DNA of 17,809 bases from Acidobacteriia bacterium UBA6623 (GCA_002433055.1 DJHJ01000030.1:1-17809), one strand, 5' to 3'. Positions 1 to 6,614 are shown, numbered from the stretch's first letter. Program-made: numbers and translations. The notes: generated by a model not told the origin, from the letters alone.

Positions 1-342
1 GACTTCAGCAGGAGCTTCATCGGTTTTGGTTTCTGTAGCCGGCTCCGATTTGTCAGCTGCTATGGTTTCTAGCGTGTCTGTTGCTTTTTCTTCTGCAGCA
101 CCGGGTTCCGGTGGCTCATATCGCATCAAACGTTCTACCGTCTTGGATGGCTGAGCACCTTTACCAATCCAGTAGTCTATTCGTTCACGTTTAAGCGAAA
201 GAAGTATTGGGTCTTTTGTTGGATTGTAATGACCTAATATTTCCAACGAACTACTGTTACGGGCGCGGCTTTTCTCTGTGACCACCACACGGTAAGCGGG
301 TTTCTTTTTTGCACCCACTCGGGCTAGGCGAATAGCTAACAT
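1..342 (-). CDS. rpsP: 30S ribosomal protein S16 (3' end cut by window edge)
   Basis: S16 is a small-subunit ribosomal protein needed for 30S assembly. The 114 visible codons begin MLAIRLARVGAKKKPAYRVV, the typical S16 N-terminus, and continue with the characteristic LEILGHYNP segment and the RIDYWIGKGAQPSKTVERL segment. From about residue 83 the chain becomes a low-complexity tail rich in Ala, Glu, Thr and Lys. It is still open at base 1, so the protein is longer than the classical 80-90 residues; such acidic or Ala-rich extensions occur in several phyla. The ATG at 342 is preceded by GGAGG four bases upstream, which fixes the start. It lies 55 bases downstream of ffh and is probably cotranscribed with it, a common arrangement that usually continues to rimM, trmD and rplS (outside this window). 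Confidence 0.95.
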   Translation of the reverse strand, partial: MLAIRLARVGAKKKPAYRVVVTEKSRARNSSSLEILGHYNPTKDPILLSLKRERIDYWIGKGAQPSKTVERLMRYEPPEPGAAEEKATDTLETIAADKSEPATETKTDEAPAEV

Positions 343-397
343 GAATCCTCCGATTGTAACTCTTTTTCATCCGACAACCTAGACATGGCCTCTGATT

Positions 398-1750
398 TCA
401 ACGCATCAAGGCCTTGATGTCCATCTGTGCCAGGGATCTCTTACTCTTTTTTCCTCCGCCGGCAATAGATCGCATCATGCGACGCATTTGGCGATATTGG
501 CGCAGTAATTGATTGACTTGCTGTACTGATGTTCCGCTTCCTTTGGCAATACGCCGTCTCCTCCGACCGTTGAGAATTTCGTGGTTCAGGCGTTCCTTGA
601 AAGTCATTGAACTAATGATGGCTTCAGTGCGCACCATTTCTCTGGGATCGATATTGGTGTTTTGTAGTCCCTGTAAAGGGCCTACCTGTGGCAACATTTC
701 CAGCACCGATTCGAGAGGTCCAAGTTTTTTGATTTGTTTCAGCTGTTGCCTGAAGTCCTCAAGCGTAAATTCATCGGCTAGGACTTTCTGGTGCATCTCA
801 GCTGCTTCTTTTTGATCGATCTGTTCTTCGACCTTCTCAATGAGAGACATGACGTCGCCCATTCCTAAAATCCTTGAGACGACTCGCTCAGGGTAAAATT
901 GTTCTAAGGCAGTCAGTTTTTCGCCTATACCAACGAACTTGACCGGGCATTTAGTGACGTTGCGAATTGAAAGGGCTGCTCCACCCCTCGCATCCCCATC
1001 CATTTTTGTCAAGATGACACCTGTAATGCCGAGTCGTTGATGAAATTCAGCCGCTGATTGCACTGCATCTTGTCCCGTCATTGCATCGGCAACAAATAGG
1101 ATCTCTGATGGTTCAAATTCAGTCTTCAAGAGTTCGAGTTCTGTCATCAGGTCATCATCGATGTGTAGTCGTCCGGCTGTATCTATTAGCACCACGTCAC
1201 GACCGGTTTGATTTGCTTCACGGCGCGCACCTTTTGCAAGCGCGAATGGAGTTGTTTCTTCAGGTTGTCCAATGTAGATAGGCAAATTTAATTGTTCCGC
1301 CAATACACGTAACTGTTCCCGTGCTGCAGGTCGGTATACGTCTACTGAAACCATCAATGGACGTCGTCCTTGTTTCGAAAGCCAACGTGCTAGCTTGCCA
1401 GTTGAAGTCGTTTTACCAGAGCCTTGGAGTCCTACAAGTAGAAGGCACGAGGTTGTGTCTCTTGAAAAGCGTAGTTTTGATTCCGTGCCACCCAGTAGGG
1501 CAATCAGCTCATCTTTGACTATTTTTACGACTTGTTCGGTAGGCGAAAAAGCAGTTAAAACTTCTTGTCCAAGTGCTTTCTCTCGGATGTTGGCTATCAA
1601 CTCTTTAACGACTTTGAAATTGACGTCAGCTTCGAGCAACGCCATGCGAATTTGCTTAAGAGCATCCTGTACGTTTTCCTCAGTGAGCTTACCCTCGCCA
1701 CGCAAGTTTTTGAAAACACGCTGTAGTTTGTCCGTTAAGTTTTCGAACAT
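398..1750 (-). CDS. ffh: Signal recognition particle protein Ffh (SRP54 GTPase)
   Basis: Ffh binds 4.5S RNA and signal sequences of nascent membrane proteins and delivers ribosomes to FtsY at the membrane. The 450 residues match the usual length. The N domain (about 1-90) is helical. The G domain shows GLQGSGKTT (107-115), DVYRPAAREQL, DTAGRL (190-195), TKMDGDARGG (248-257) and GIGEK (274-278). The M domain starts near residue 298 and contains the RNA-binding segment around GSGTSVQQVNQLLRQYRQMRRMM; the Met-rich groove residues are present. All GTPase motifs look intact. The ATG at 1750 gives the canonical MFENLTDKLQ start, although no strong Shine-Dalgarno sequence precedes it. rpsP follows on the same strand. 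A promoter-like site and a hairpin lie in the 211-base gap upstream. Confidence 0.98.
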   Translation of the reverse strand: MFENLTDKLQRVFKNLRGEGKLTEENVQDALKQIRMALLEADVNFKVVKELIANIREKALGQEVLTAFSPTEQVVKIVKDELIALLGGTESKLRFSRDTTSCLLLVGLQGSGKTTSTGKLARWLSKQGRRPLMVSVDVYRPAAREQLRVLAEQLNLPIYIGQPEETTPFALAKGARREANQTGRDVVLIDTAGRLHIDDDLMTELELLKTEFEPSEILFVADAMTGQDAVQSAAEFHQRLGITGVILTKMDGDARGGAALSIRNVTKCPVKFVGIGEKLTALEQFYPERVVSRILGMGDVMSLIEKVEEQIDQKEAAEMHQKVLADEFTLEDFRQQLKQIKKLGPLESVLEMLPQVGPLQGLQNTNIDPREMVRTEAIISSMTFKERLNHEILNGRRRRRIAKGSGTSVQQVNQLLRQYRQMRRMMRSIAGGGKKSKRSLAQMDIKALMR

Positions 1751-1804
1751 GATTACTCAGATACACACCCTTTGCAGGGCAGGTCCCTTGATCAGCTGGA
1801 TATC

Positions 1805-1830
1805 TACAGGCCGGATCACCGTTGCCTGTA
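1805..1830 (-). other. Hairpin in the ffh 5' leader
   Basis: TACAGGC (1805-1811) and GCCTGTA (1824-1830) are a perfect 7-bp inverted repeat. Inside it CGG/CCG adds three more pairs closing a four-base loop, with a two-base bulge on one side. It would lie in the ffh-rpsP transcript about 55 bases before the start codon. No T-run follows, so it is not an obvious intrinsic terminator. Its role is unknown; a stabilising or regulatory leader structure is possible. Confidence 0.4.
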
Positions 1831-1901
1831 CCGGGCTCGTCAAGATGCGTTGTGGTTCGGCGGAGTGATAGAGCGGAGCCCCAACTACCTCATCTGCAGT
1901 T

Positions 1902-1931
1902 ATTGTAGTGACCGAGCGAAACAAGCGTCAA
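1902..1931 (-). promoter_or_regulatory. Putative sigma-70 promoter for ffh-rpsP
   Basis: On the minus strand TTGACG (1931-1926) and TACAAT (1907-1902) are separated by 18 bases, giving five of six matches in each hexamer. Transcription would start near 1895, leaving a leader of about 145 bases before ffh. It lies just downstream of the symporter stop codon, so ffh-rpsP can be expressed independently of the genes before it. Assigned by eye only. Confidence 0.45.
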
Positions 1932-1961
1932 ACGATGATGGTGGATAGCAGTAAACAACCT

Positions 1962-3443
1962 TTAGACTTCCATTGCCGCTTCAATGTCTGGAGCAATTTT
2001 ATCCTTAGCATTTTTGCTGCTCAATAGAGAAACAACAATAAACACCACCAGAGAGATTAACAGAGAAAAACAACCCACAGAAAACCCATCAGGCAATGAG
2101 TAAAAACCATGCCGAGCACTCAGTTCAAGGACGAAGTTTAGAACGATACTGACACCGATTGATGATGTACAGGCCAAGCCTGTTGCACGTTTCCAATTTA
2201 GACCGATCGCTACACTTGGCACTATCGCCGCGGCGAAAGTGCCCCAGCCGAATGTCCCCATCAGCGCGATTAGGTTTTCCATATAGAGAGCAAAGAGAGC
2301 GGCGCTTGCTAACAACACAGCCGTCATTACACGTGTCCATAGCAATTCTCGTCGAATAGGATGACCTGTCAGGGCAGTGGGAATATCTCGGACTACGGCC
2401 GCTGCACCAATATTCAGGAAGCTGTCAGAAGTTGACATAATGGCAGCCAAAAGACCCGCGAAAACCATTCCTGCCAGTAGGTCAGGTGTATAGGTGAGCA
2501 AAAAAACGGGCGCTGCTAGGTCGGCCTCAGCAAGGGGTTGTTGTCTGCCACTTTCCACAAGAGCACGCATTGAGAGGCCCACGCTCATCCACAACAAGCT
2601 CAATATGGCGTAGGAACAACCTGTGAACAGTGCACCCCATCTGAGGTCACGGATATTGCGCAGCATTAAGAACTTTGTAATCACGTGAGGTTGCCCTACT
2701 CCTCCGATACCGAAAAGCAACAGCCAACTTAGGGACGCCAAAGGGCCTCGAGCACCCCAAGGCCCGATAAATTCAGGGTCAGCTTGCCAAAGAGTTCTAC
2801 TGATCTCCGACATGCCACCTCCCACCGTGAGAGCGTAGTAAAAGACCGCAAGTGCCGCAACCATCATTAGCAGACCTTGGAATAGATCTGTGTAAACACC
2901 CGCAAAGATCCCCCCCGCAACACTGTAAAAAGCAAGTACGCCGAGCCCGATCAGAAGAGCTACGGGAAGTTGTACATTCAGTACGACCACCAAGACCATG
3001 CCAATCGCTAAAACCTGAGTTCCCAGATAGCCAACAACTCCGAGGAAAATTGCTACCGCCATCATGAATCTAGGTGCTCGGCCTCCGTAGCGAGCAGCAA
3101 CGACATCGGGCAGTGTTAGAACTTCTCTTACTTCGGCCATTAGTCGCATTCGTTTGCCAACGATGACCCAGGAAAATGCAAAACCAAAGATTGCTATAAA
3201 GGTCATCCATAGGGAACTTGATCCGGAGTCGTAAACTAAACCCGGGCCACCGACAAAGCCGAAGCCGCTCATTAGGCTTGACATGGCTGCGATGATAACC
3301 ACCGTCGGTCCGAGCGCCTTTCCTGCGACAAGAAAGTCGGAAATAGTGCGCGTTCTTTTCATCGCCCAGACGCCGATACATAAGCAGGCTGCCAGATAGA
3401 GGAGCACGCAAATCAAGATGGTAGGGGATTCTACGATTGGCAC
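1962..3443 (-). CDS. Sodium:solute symporter family protein (SSS, PutP-like)
   Basis: This is an inner-membrane secondary transporter that should couple Na+ entry to uptake of an organic solute. The 493 residues carry about 13 hydrophobic segments, beginning at residues 8-27. Typical SSS motifs are visible: FLVAGKALGP near 37-46, MSGFGFVGGPG near 58-68, GQPH (250-253) and STSDSFLN (337-344), which holds the Ser/Thr pair of the Na2 sodium site. The substrate cannot be read from the sequence; GQPH and the general layout are closest to proline/pantothenate-type members. The start is GTG at 3443, whose G is also the last base of the upstream gene's TAG stop. That one-base overlap suggests translational coupling with the small membrane protein before it. 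Confidence 0.93.
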   Translation of the reverse strand: MPIVESPTILICVLLYLAACLCIGVWAMKRTRTISDFLVAGKALGPTVVIIAAMSSLMSGFGFVGGPGLVYDSGSSSLWMTFIAIFGFAFSWVIVGKRMRLMAEVREVLTLPDVVAARYGGRAPRFMMAVAIFLGVVGYLGTQVLAIGMVLVVVLNVQLPVALLIGLGVLAFYSVAGGIFAGVYTDLFQGLLMMVAALAVFYYALTVGGGMSEISRTLWQADPEFIGPWGARGPLASLSWLLLFGIGGVGQPHVITKFLMLRNIRDLRWGALFTGCSYAILSLLWMSVGLSMRALVESGRQQPLAEADLAAPVFLLTYTPDLLAGMVFAGLLAAIMSTSDSFLNIGAAAVVRDIPTALTGHPIRRELLWTRVMTAVLLASAALFALYMENLIALMGTFGWGTFAAAIVPSVAIGLNWKRATGLACTSSIGVSIVLNFVLELSARHGFYSLPDGFSVGCFSLLISLVVFIVVSLLSSKNAKDKIAPDIEAAMEV

Positions 3444-3865
3444 TATGCTTGGGGGTCCTTTCGGCCAAAACGTCTTATAAATTCGTCGAGACGATCAGGG
3501 GGTAACACCGTTCGGTCAAAAGTTAATGCATATACTAGGCCAATTACAGTGGCGACCGGCCAGATACCGTAGACGAGTACTGCGGTTGCTGCAGGAAAAC
3601 CAAGGATCAAAGTCAGTGGCTGTCGAGGGTTATCCAACAACGCTATTGCTGTCAGCAGGACAATGTACACAACGAGCAAGCCGACAATCAAAATCGGTAT
3701 CGGCTTCTGTGATAGTTGGGCACCAAACCCTACGGCTAGTCCAAGCATCATCAGGGACCAGGCTGTAACCCCAAACAGTAACCAACTGTTGGTCAATGCA
3801 AACAGAATGGCCGCAATGGCTAAAACCAAAATCGCTTTGACTAAAATGGAGCCGGAATTGTTCAT
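3443..3865 (-). CDS. Small four-helix membrane protein coupled to the symporter
   Basis: The product has 140 residues with four evident transmembrane segments (about 5-21, 23-41, 50-72 and 77-108, the last possibly two closely packed helices) and a charged C-terminal tail with RLDEFIRRFGRKD. I do not recognise the family. Small hydrophobic proteins encoded directly upstream of SSS transporters are known (DUF485, DUF997 and DUF4212 types), and this one could play the same accessory or stabilising role, but no family signature is seen. Its stop TAG shares a base with the symporter's GTG. The frame is open further upstream to 4018, but that part lies inside the acetyltransferase gene and reads as a shadow, so ATG 3865 was chosen; its ribosome-binding site is weak. 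Confidence 0.72.
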   Translation of the reverse strand: MNNSGSILVKAILVLAIAAILFALTNSWLLFGVTAWSLMMLGLAVGFGAQLSQKPIPILIVGLLVVYIVLLTAIALLDNPRQPLTLILGFPAATAVLVYGIWPVATVIGLVYALTFDRTVLPPDRLDEFIRRFGRKDPQA

Positions 3866-3902
3866 GCCCAAGGTCGAAAGTGTACAAATTTTAACACGGG
3901 AT

Positions 3903-4910
3903 TCAGTTTGTCTTCTGGTGCAGGTCTGGTGCTGTAAGATACTCGTGGGCTTCCCAAGTGAATGCTTGAAAGCGATGGATGGTACGAAAGCCAACACTTT
4001 CATATAGGTGCGTCGCACGATTGTTTGATTCGGTTACAGTGAGTCCAACTGCTTCACATCCGGATTCCCGGAAAGCGTTAAGAGAGCGGCGTAGTAATTC
4101 ATAGCCCAGGCCCTGGCCGGCCACATGTGGTGCCACACACAACTGCGTAACGTGTCCAACTTGTGATTCGACTACGCTTGCCAAGCATACACCGCAGATC
4201 TCGCGAGAAGGTGTGTAGATGGCCACCAGAGCTGCTGGTTGATGGAAAGTTCCGCAGCCAGAATGATGCGATGTGTTGTAGAGAAATCGTCGCGCTCCAT
4301 CATAACTGTGGTACTGATCGTTGATGAGACTGTCGACATGATTTCTATAGGTGTGCGCAATCAGGTGAGCAGCTGCATCTAAGTAGTGATCTGCCCAAGG
4401 TGTAAACTGCAGATACGACCTAGTTGGGCATGGTTTAAGTGGGTAATCAAGGCCATTTGTCATCATGAACAAGCGTCGGAAAATTTGCAGTGGTCGGCCG
4501 TGGATACTCTCATTTTGAAGTGACAGAGATAGCGTCAGTAGTTGTCCCTCGATTCGTTGGACACCGGGGTGTTCGGCTGCCCAGTGAAGTATTGTTTTAA
4601 GTAGGAACCGCTCGGTGGACTTATCACGATATGCAGCACTGAGAAATAGGTCACCAATCAGTGCCTTGCACCCTTCCTGGATGAAAAAACTGTATCCGAT
4701 AGGTCGTCCAGCCTTCGTGAGTACGACACCATTGAGGTTGCGCATATTGAGGTTATGTATAACGAGTTGCTTTGTCGAATTGAAACTCCAGTGCAAATAT
4801 TTCGACCAGTATGCTTGCTGCTCCTCTAACAGGGGCTGTAGATCGGCTCCAGAAAACAGGTTGAGTTTTACTGTCTCCAGCTCACAGGGTGTGAGGCGTG
4901 TGGTAGCCAT
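3903..4910 (-). CDS. Two-domain GNAT family N-acetyltransferase
   Basis: The C-terminal half (about residues 180-330 of 335) is a clear GNAT fold. It has strand 4 with acetyl-CoA motif A (TQLCVAPHVAGQGLGYELL, including Q-G-L-G) and motif B (VTESNNRATHLYESVGF). The N-terminal half also reads like a GNAT fold (GYSFFIQEGCKALIGDLFL and the following region) but lacks the glycine-rich loop, so it is probably a degenerate duplicate. It lies directly downstream of tsaD, where many bacteria place rimI (acetylation of ribosomal protein S18). This protein is twice RimI size, so that role is not established. Frames start at GTG 4937 or ATG 4910. ATG is preferred because a perfect TATAAT lies eight bases upstream, suggesting a leaderless transcript; neither start has a good Shine-Dalgarno sequence. 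Confidence 0.85.
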   Translation of the reverse strand: MATTRLTPCELETVKLNLFSGADLQPLLEEQQAYWSKYLHWSFNSTKQLVIHNLNMRNLNGVVLTKAGRPIGYSFFIQEGCKALIGDLFLSAAYRDKSTERFLLKTILHWAAEHPGVQRIEGQLLTLSLSLQNESIHGRPLQIFRRLFMMTNGLDYPLKPCPTRSYLQFTPWADHYLDAAAHLIAHTYRNHVDSLINDQYHSYDGARRFLYNTSHHSGCGTFHQPAALVAIYTPSREICGVCLASVVESQVGHVTQLCVAPHVAGQGLGYELLRRSLNAFRESGCEAVGLTVTESNNRATHLYESVGFRTIHRFQAFTWEAHEYLTAPDLHQKTN

Positions 4911-4917
4911 GCAGCCG

Positions 4918-4923
4918 ATTATA
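4918..4923 (-). promoter_or_regulatory. Perfect -10 hexamer abutting the acetyltransferase start
   Basis: TATAAT on the minus strand ends seven bases before the ATG at 4910. A transcript from it would begin at or next to the A of the start codon, i.e. be leaderless. The -35 region is poor (CTGCCG at 16-base spacing, three of six matches). It may equally be a chance match. Confidence 0.28.
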
Positions 4924-5009
4924 GCGCTCAGGCACACTCCGGCAGGGTGGCCGACGGCGATCTCGCCGGGCTCAAAACGAGATTTACTAAATCCACTTGT
5001 GGTAGTCGA

Positions 5010-6104
5010 TCACTCAAGACTCGAGAGAGCAAGTCCAGGTTTTGCCGTCAAGCTCATATCTGATTGTTCTCGGCGTTCTAAACGGGGGTAGGCTGCCGCA
5101 GCAATCATTGCAGCATTGTCAGTAGATAGTTTCAAGCTCGGAAAGTAGACTGGATATGGGAGTGATTCAAACTGCCGACGCAGCCCTGAATTCGCCGCGA
5201 CGCCACCCGACACAATTACGGCCTTTGCGGGCTCTTGTTCCATGGCTCTGGCCACTCTACGCACCAATTCTTCAATTGCTGTCTGTTGAAAAGATGCAAT
5301 AAGATCTAGAGTTCCTTTCGAGCTTACCAATAAGATCTCATCAGTCGTTGGTCGCGGTTTTTTGAGGAACATCCGACGCCTGGTACGGATCTCATCATCC
5401 ATATTAGCCTGTTGGACATGTCGCAGAACTGCTGTTTTCAGACCGCTGTAACTGAGGTCAAGCTGATTGCCTTTCATGCGGACGTTCGGTAATGAAACGG
5501 CCCGTGGGTCGCCATGAGGGGCTAGTTGGTCTATTAGCGGCCCCCCCGGGTACCCAAGGCCGAGGAGTTTCGCTACTTTGTCGAAAGCCTCTCCTGCCGC
5601 GTCATCACGAGTGCGACCCAGCAGTCGATAACGGTATTCGAAATCGGGGCTCTGCTCCACAAAGAACAGGTGAGAATGACCTCCGCTAACCACTAGTGCT
5701 AAGGCAGGGAATTTTATCTGGCGATTTTTGGATTGCTGTTCTAGGACAACAGCATGAATATGGCCTTCGATATGGTTAATACCTAAAAAGGGAATCCGCA
5801 ACGACACTGCTAACCCTTTGGCAAAAGTCAAACCGACTAGTAATGACCCGACCAGACCAGGGCCTTCGGTAACGGCAATTGCATTGAGGTCTTTGTACGT
5901 GATTGCGGCTTGTTCAAGTGCCTGTCTAACAACTGGCACAATAGCACGCAGGTGTTCACGTGAAGCTAGTTCGGGGACAACTCCACCATATCTCTGATGG
6001 GTATCAAATTGCGACGCCACAACGTTGGCAAGGAGCTTGTGGCCAGGTCCTATAACTGCCGCGGCCGTTTCATCGCAAGAGCTTTCAATACCTAGTACAT
6101 ACAT
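5010..6104 (-). CDS. tsaD: tRNA N6-threonylcarbamoyladenosine transferase TsaD
   Basis: TsaD transfers the threonylcarbamoyl group from TC-AMP to A37 of ANN-decoding tRNAs, working with TsaB and TsaE. The 364 residues are slightly longer than the usual 330-350. The N-terminus MYVLGIESSCDET is canonical. The metal-binding histidines are at 111 and 115 (NHIEGHIHA), followed by SGGHSHL (140-146) and RTRDDAAGEAFDKVAKLLG (164-182). VSGGVAANSGLR and STDNAAMIA lie near the C-terminus. The C-terminal 25 residues beyond AAAAYPRLE are non-conserved. No catalytic residue appears to be missing. ATG 6104 has only a weak ribosome-binding site. The upstream leader carries a GC-rich hairpin and a possible short coding sequence. 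The GNAT gene follows after 99 bases. Confidence 0.97.
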   Translation of the reverse strand: MYVLGIESSCDETAAAVIGPGHKLLANVVASQFDTHQRYGGVVPELASREHLRAIVPVVRQALEQAAITYKDLNAIAVTEGPGLVGSLLVGLTFAKGLAVSLRIPFLGINHIEGHIHAVVLEQQSKNRQIKFPALALVVSGGHSHLFFVEQSPDFEYRYRLLGRTRDDAAGEAFDKVAKLLGLGYPGGPLIDQLAPHGDPRAVSLPNVRMKGNQLDLSYSGLKTAVLRHVQQANMDDEIRTRRRMFLKKPRPTTDEILLVSSKGTLDLIASFQQTAIEELVRRVARAMEQEPAKAVIVSGGVAANSGLRRQFESLPYPVYFPSLKLSTDNAAMIAAAAYPRLERREQSDMSLTAKPGLALSSLE

Positions 6105-6160
6105 TGGGTTTCATCTTCTTGTTTGTGTGGGTTTTGCGAAATATGTCCTTAAACAGCAAT

Positions 6161-6189
6161 GCCCCCGGTTGACGGAGTCCTCCGGGGGC
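6161..6189 (-). other. GC-rich hairpin in the tsaD leader
   Basis: GCCCCCGG (6161-6168) and CCGGGGGC (6182-6189) form a perfect 8-bp stem around a 13-base loop, about 60 bases before the tsaD ATG on its own strand. No run of T follows in either direction, so it is not a classical intrinsic terminator. It could be an attenuator, a processing or pausing site, or the 3' boundary of the short upstream transcript. A weaker palindrome, TAGGC/GCCTA (6205-6220), lies next to it. Confidence 0.45.
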
Positions 6190-6232
6190 TAATGCTCTTG
6201 GTTTTAGGCTTAAAGGCCTACGCCAAAAAGAC

Positions 6233-6358
6233 TTAGGAACAACCGGTGTGCGAGATGGCCGTTCCGCATGAACCACGTCCCGTTGCTGAGACGGACTTCA
6301 GATCTTTCGAGCATTCACATCAACACTCGACCACCTCGCCGGATGTACAATCATTCAT
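6233..6358 (-). CDS. Candidate 41-residue Cys-rich selenoprotein with in-frame UGA, or 12-codon leader peptide
   Basis: I do not recognise this gene. ATG 6358 lies nine bases after AAAGGAGGTG, an exact ten-base complement of the 16S rRNA tail and the strongest ribosome-binding site in the window. Twelve codons read MNDCTSGEVVEC, then TGA (6322-6320). The same frame then stays open, as C-E-C-S-K-D-L and onward, to TAA at 6235-6233, making 41 residues if UGA encodes selenocysteine. Cysteines would be at 4, 12, 14, 16, 31 and 40, with Sec at 13 inside E-C-U-C-E-C. The UGA opens the loop of an 8-bp hairpin, and a second hairpin starts 19 bases after it. Alternatives: a 12-residue leader peptide controlling tsaD, a peptide-natural-product precursor, or chance. 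No SelA/SelB or maturation gene is in view. The post-UGA region also overlaps an ATG-started 34-codon frame (from 6317). Confidence 0.35.
6269..6300 (-). other. Hairpin 19 bases downstream of the in-frame UGA (possible SECIS-like element)
   Basis: In the minus-strand RNA the ten bases from 6300 to 6291 pair with two segments. Six inner pairs, with one bulged G, form between GUCCGU and ACGGGAC; UGAA pairs with UUCA below a four-base bulge. The apical loop is seven bases (6290-6284), 30-36 bases past the UGA. That is within the spacing I recall for bacterial SECIS elements. The loop lacks an obvious G at its first positions, which weakens the case. Confidence 0.25.
6307..6330 (-). other. Hairpin presenting the UGA codon in its loop
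   Basis: In the minus-strand RNA UCGAGUGU (6330-6323) pairs with AUGCUCGA (6314-6307) through eight pairs, two of them G-U. They enclose an eight-base loop whose first three bases are the in-frame UGA (6322-6320). Confidence 0.35.
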
Positions 6359-6366
6359 GTTACAGA

Positions 6367-6377
6367 CCACCTCCTTT
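6367..6377 (-). promoter_or_regulatory. Unusually strong Shine-Dalgarno sequence
   Basis: AAAGGAGGTGG on the minus strand contains ten bases that exactly complement the conserved 3' end of 16S rRNA (CACCTCCTTT). The ATG at 6358 follows at good spacing. Most real genes in this window have weak sites, so this one stands out and supports genuine initiation at 6358. Confidence 0.6.
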
Positions 6378-6391
6378 CTTCAGCTGGATAC

Positions 6392-6421
6392 ATCGTATCT
6401 CTGAGAGCTTTCTTCAGTCAA
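6392..6421 (-). promoter_or_regulatory. Putative sigma-70 promoter for the short reading frame and tsaD
   Basis: TTGACT (6421-6416; five of six matches) and TACGAT (6397-6392; four of six) are separated by 18 bases on the minus strand. Transcription would begin near 6385, just upstream of the Shine-Dalgarno sequence at 6377. No other good promoter was seen before tsaD. Confidence 0.42.
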
Positions 6422-6586
6422 CCGTCAAAATTCTTTTATGTGAATTGAGTGGAGCAGTGTCGGTTTATCAGGCATCAGGAAGATCCCGGTCTCAACTGGT
6501 TGATGTTCTGAGTTTTACGAGTAGGTTGTTACGTTGCGGCTGAGGTGGGTTAGAACAGTAGGGCAATAAATCAATTTAGACACAGG

Positions 6587-6614
6587 TTGTCGGTAGTCTT
6601 GCGTGCTCTATGAT
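6587..6614 (+). promoter_or_regulatory. Putative promoter for the secreted-protein gene
   Basis: TTGTCG and TATGAT are separated by 16 bases, giving four and five matches to the sigma-70 consensus. The start would be near 6621, about 45 bases before the first ATG of the downstream gene. Confidence 0.35.

Noticed and set aside
1395..1868. Plus-strand 157-codon open frame
   Set aside because: It lies mostly antisense to ffh and its composition is that of a shadow frame; ffh is unambiguous.
4960..4971. GGCGATCTCGCC palindrome between tsaD and the GNAT gene
   Set aside because: The self-complementary 12-mer can form only a tiny two-base-loop hairpin, has no T-run and is easily a chance occurrence.
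4615..5091. Plus-strand 158-codon open frame across the GNAT-tsaD junction
   Set aside because: It is antisense to two well-supported genes, with no start signal or domain.
6236..6265. GGAAC/GTTCC hairpin followed by a U5 run as a terminator of the short upstream transcript
   Set aside because: The stem is short with a large loop, and the U-run begins several bases after the stem, so it does not meet intrinsic-terminator geometry.
6085..6276. Minus-strand 63-codon open frame overlapping the tsaD start
   Set aside because: It starts at GTG without a ribosome-binding site, runs through the GC-rich hairpin, has a Pro/Arg-rich composition unlike a folded protein and overlaps tsaD by 20 bases.
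6268..6543. Plus-strand 91-codon open frame in the divergent region
   Set aside because: It has no ribosome-binding site and no recognisable protein features, and it runs antisense to the promoter and short reading frame that do have signals.
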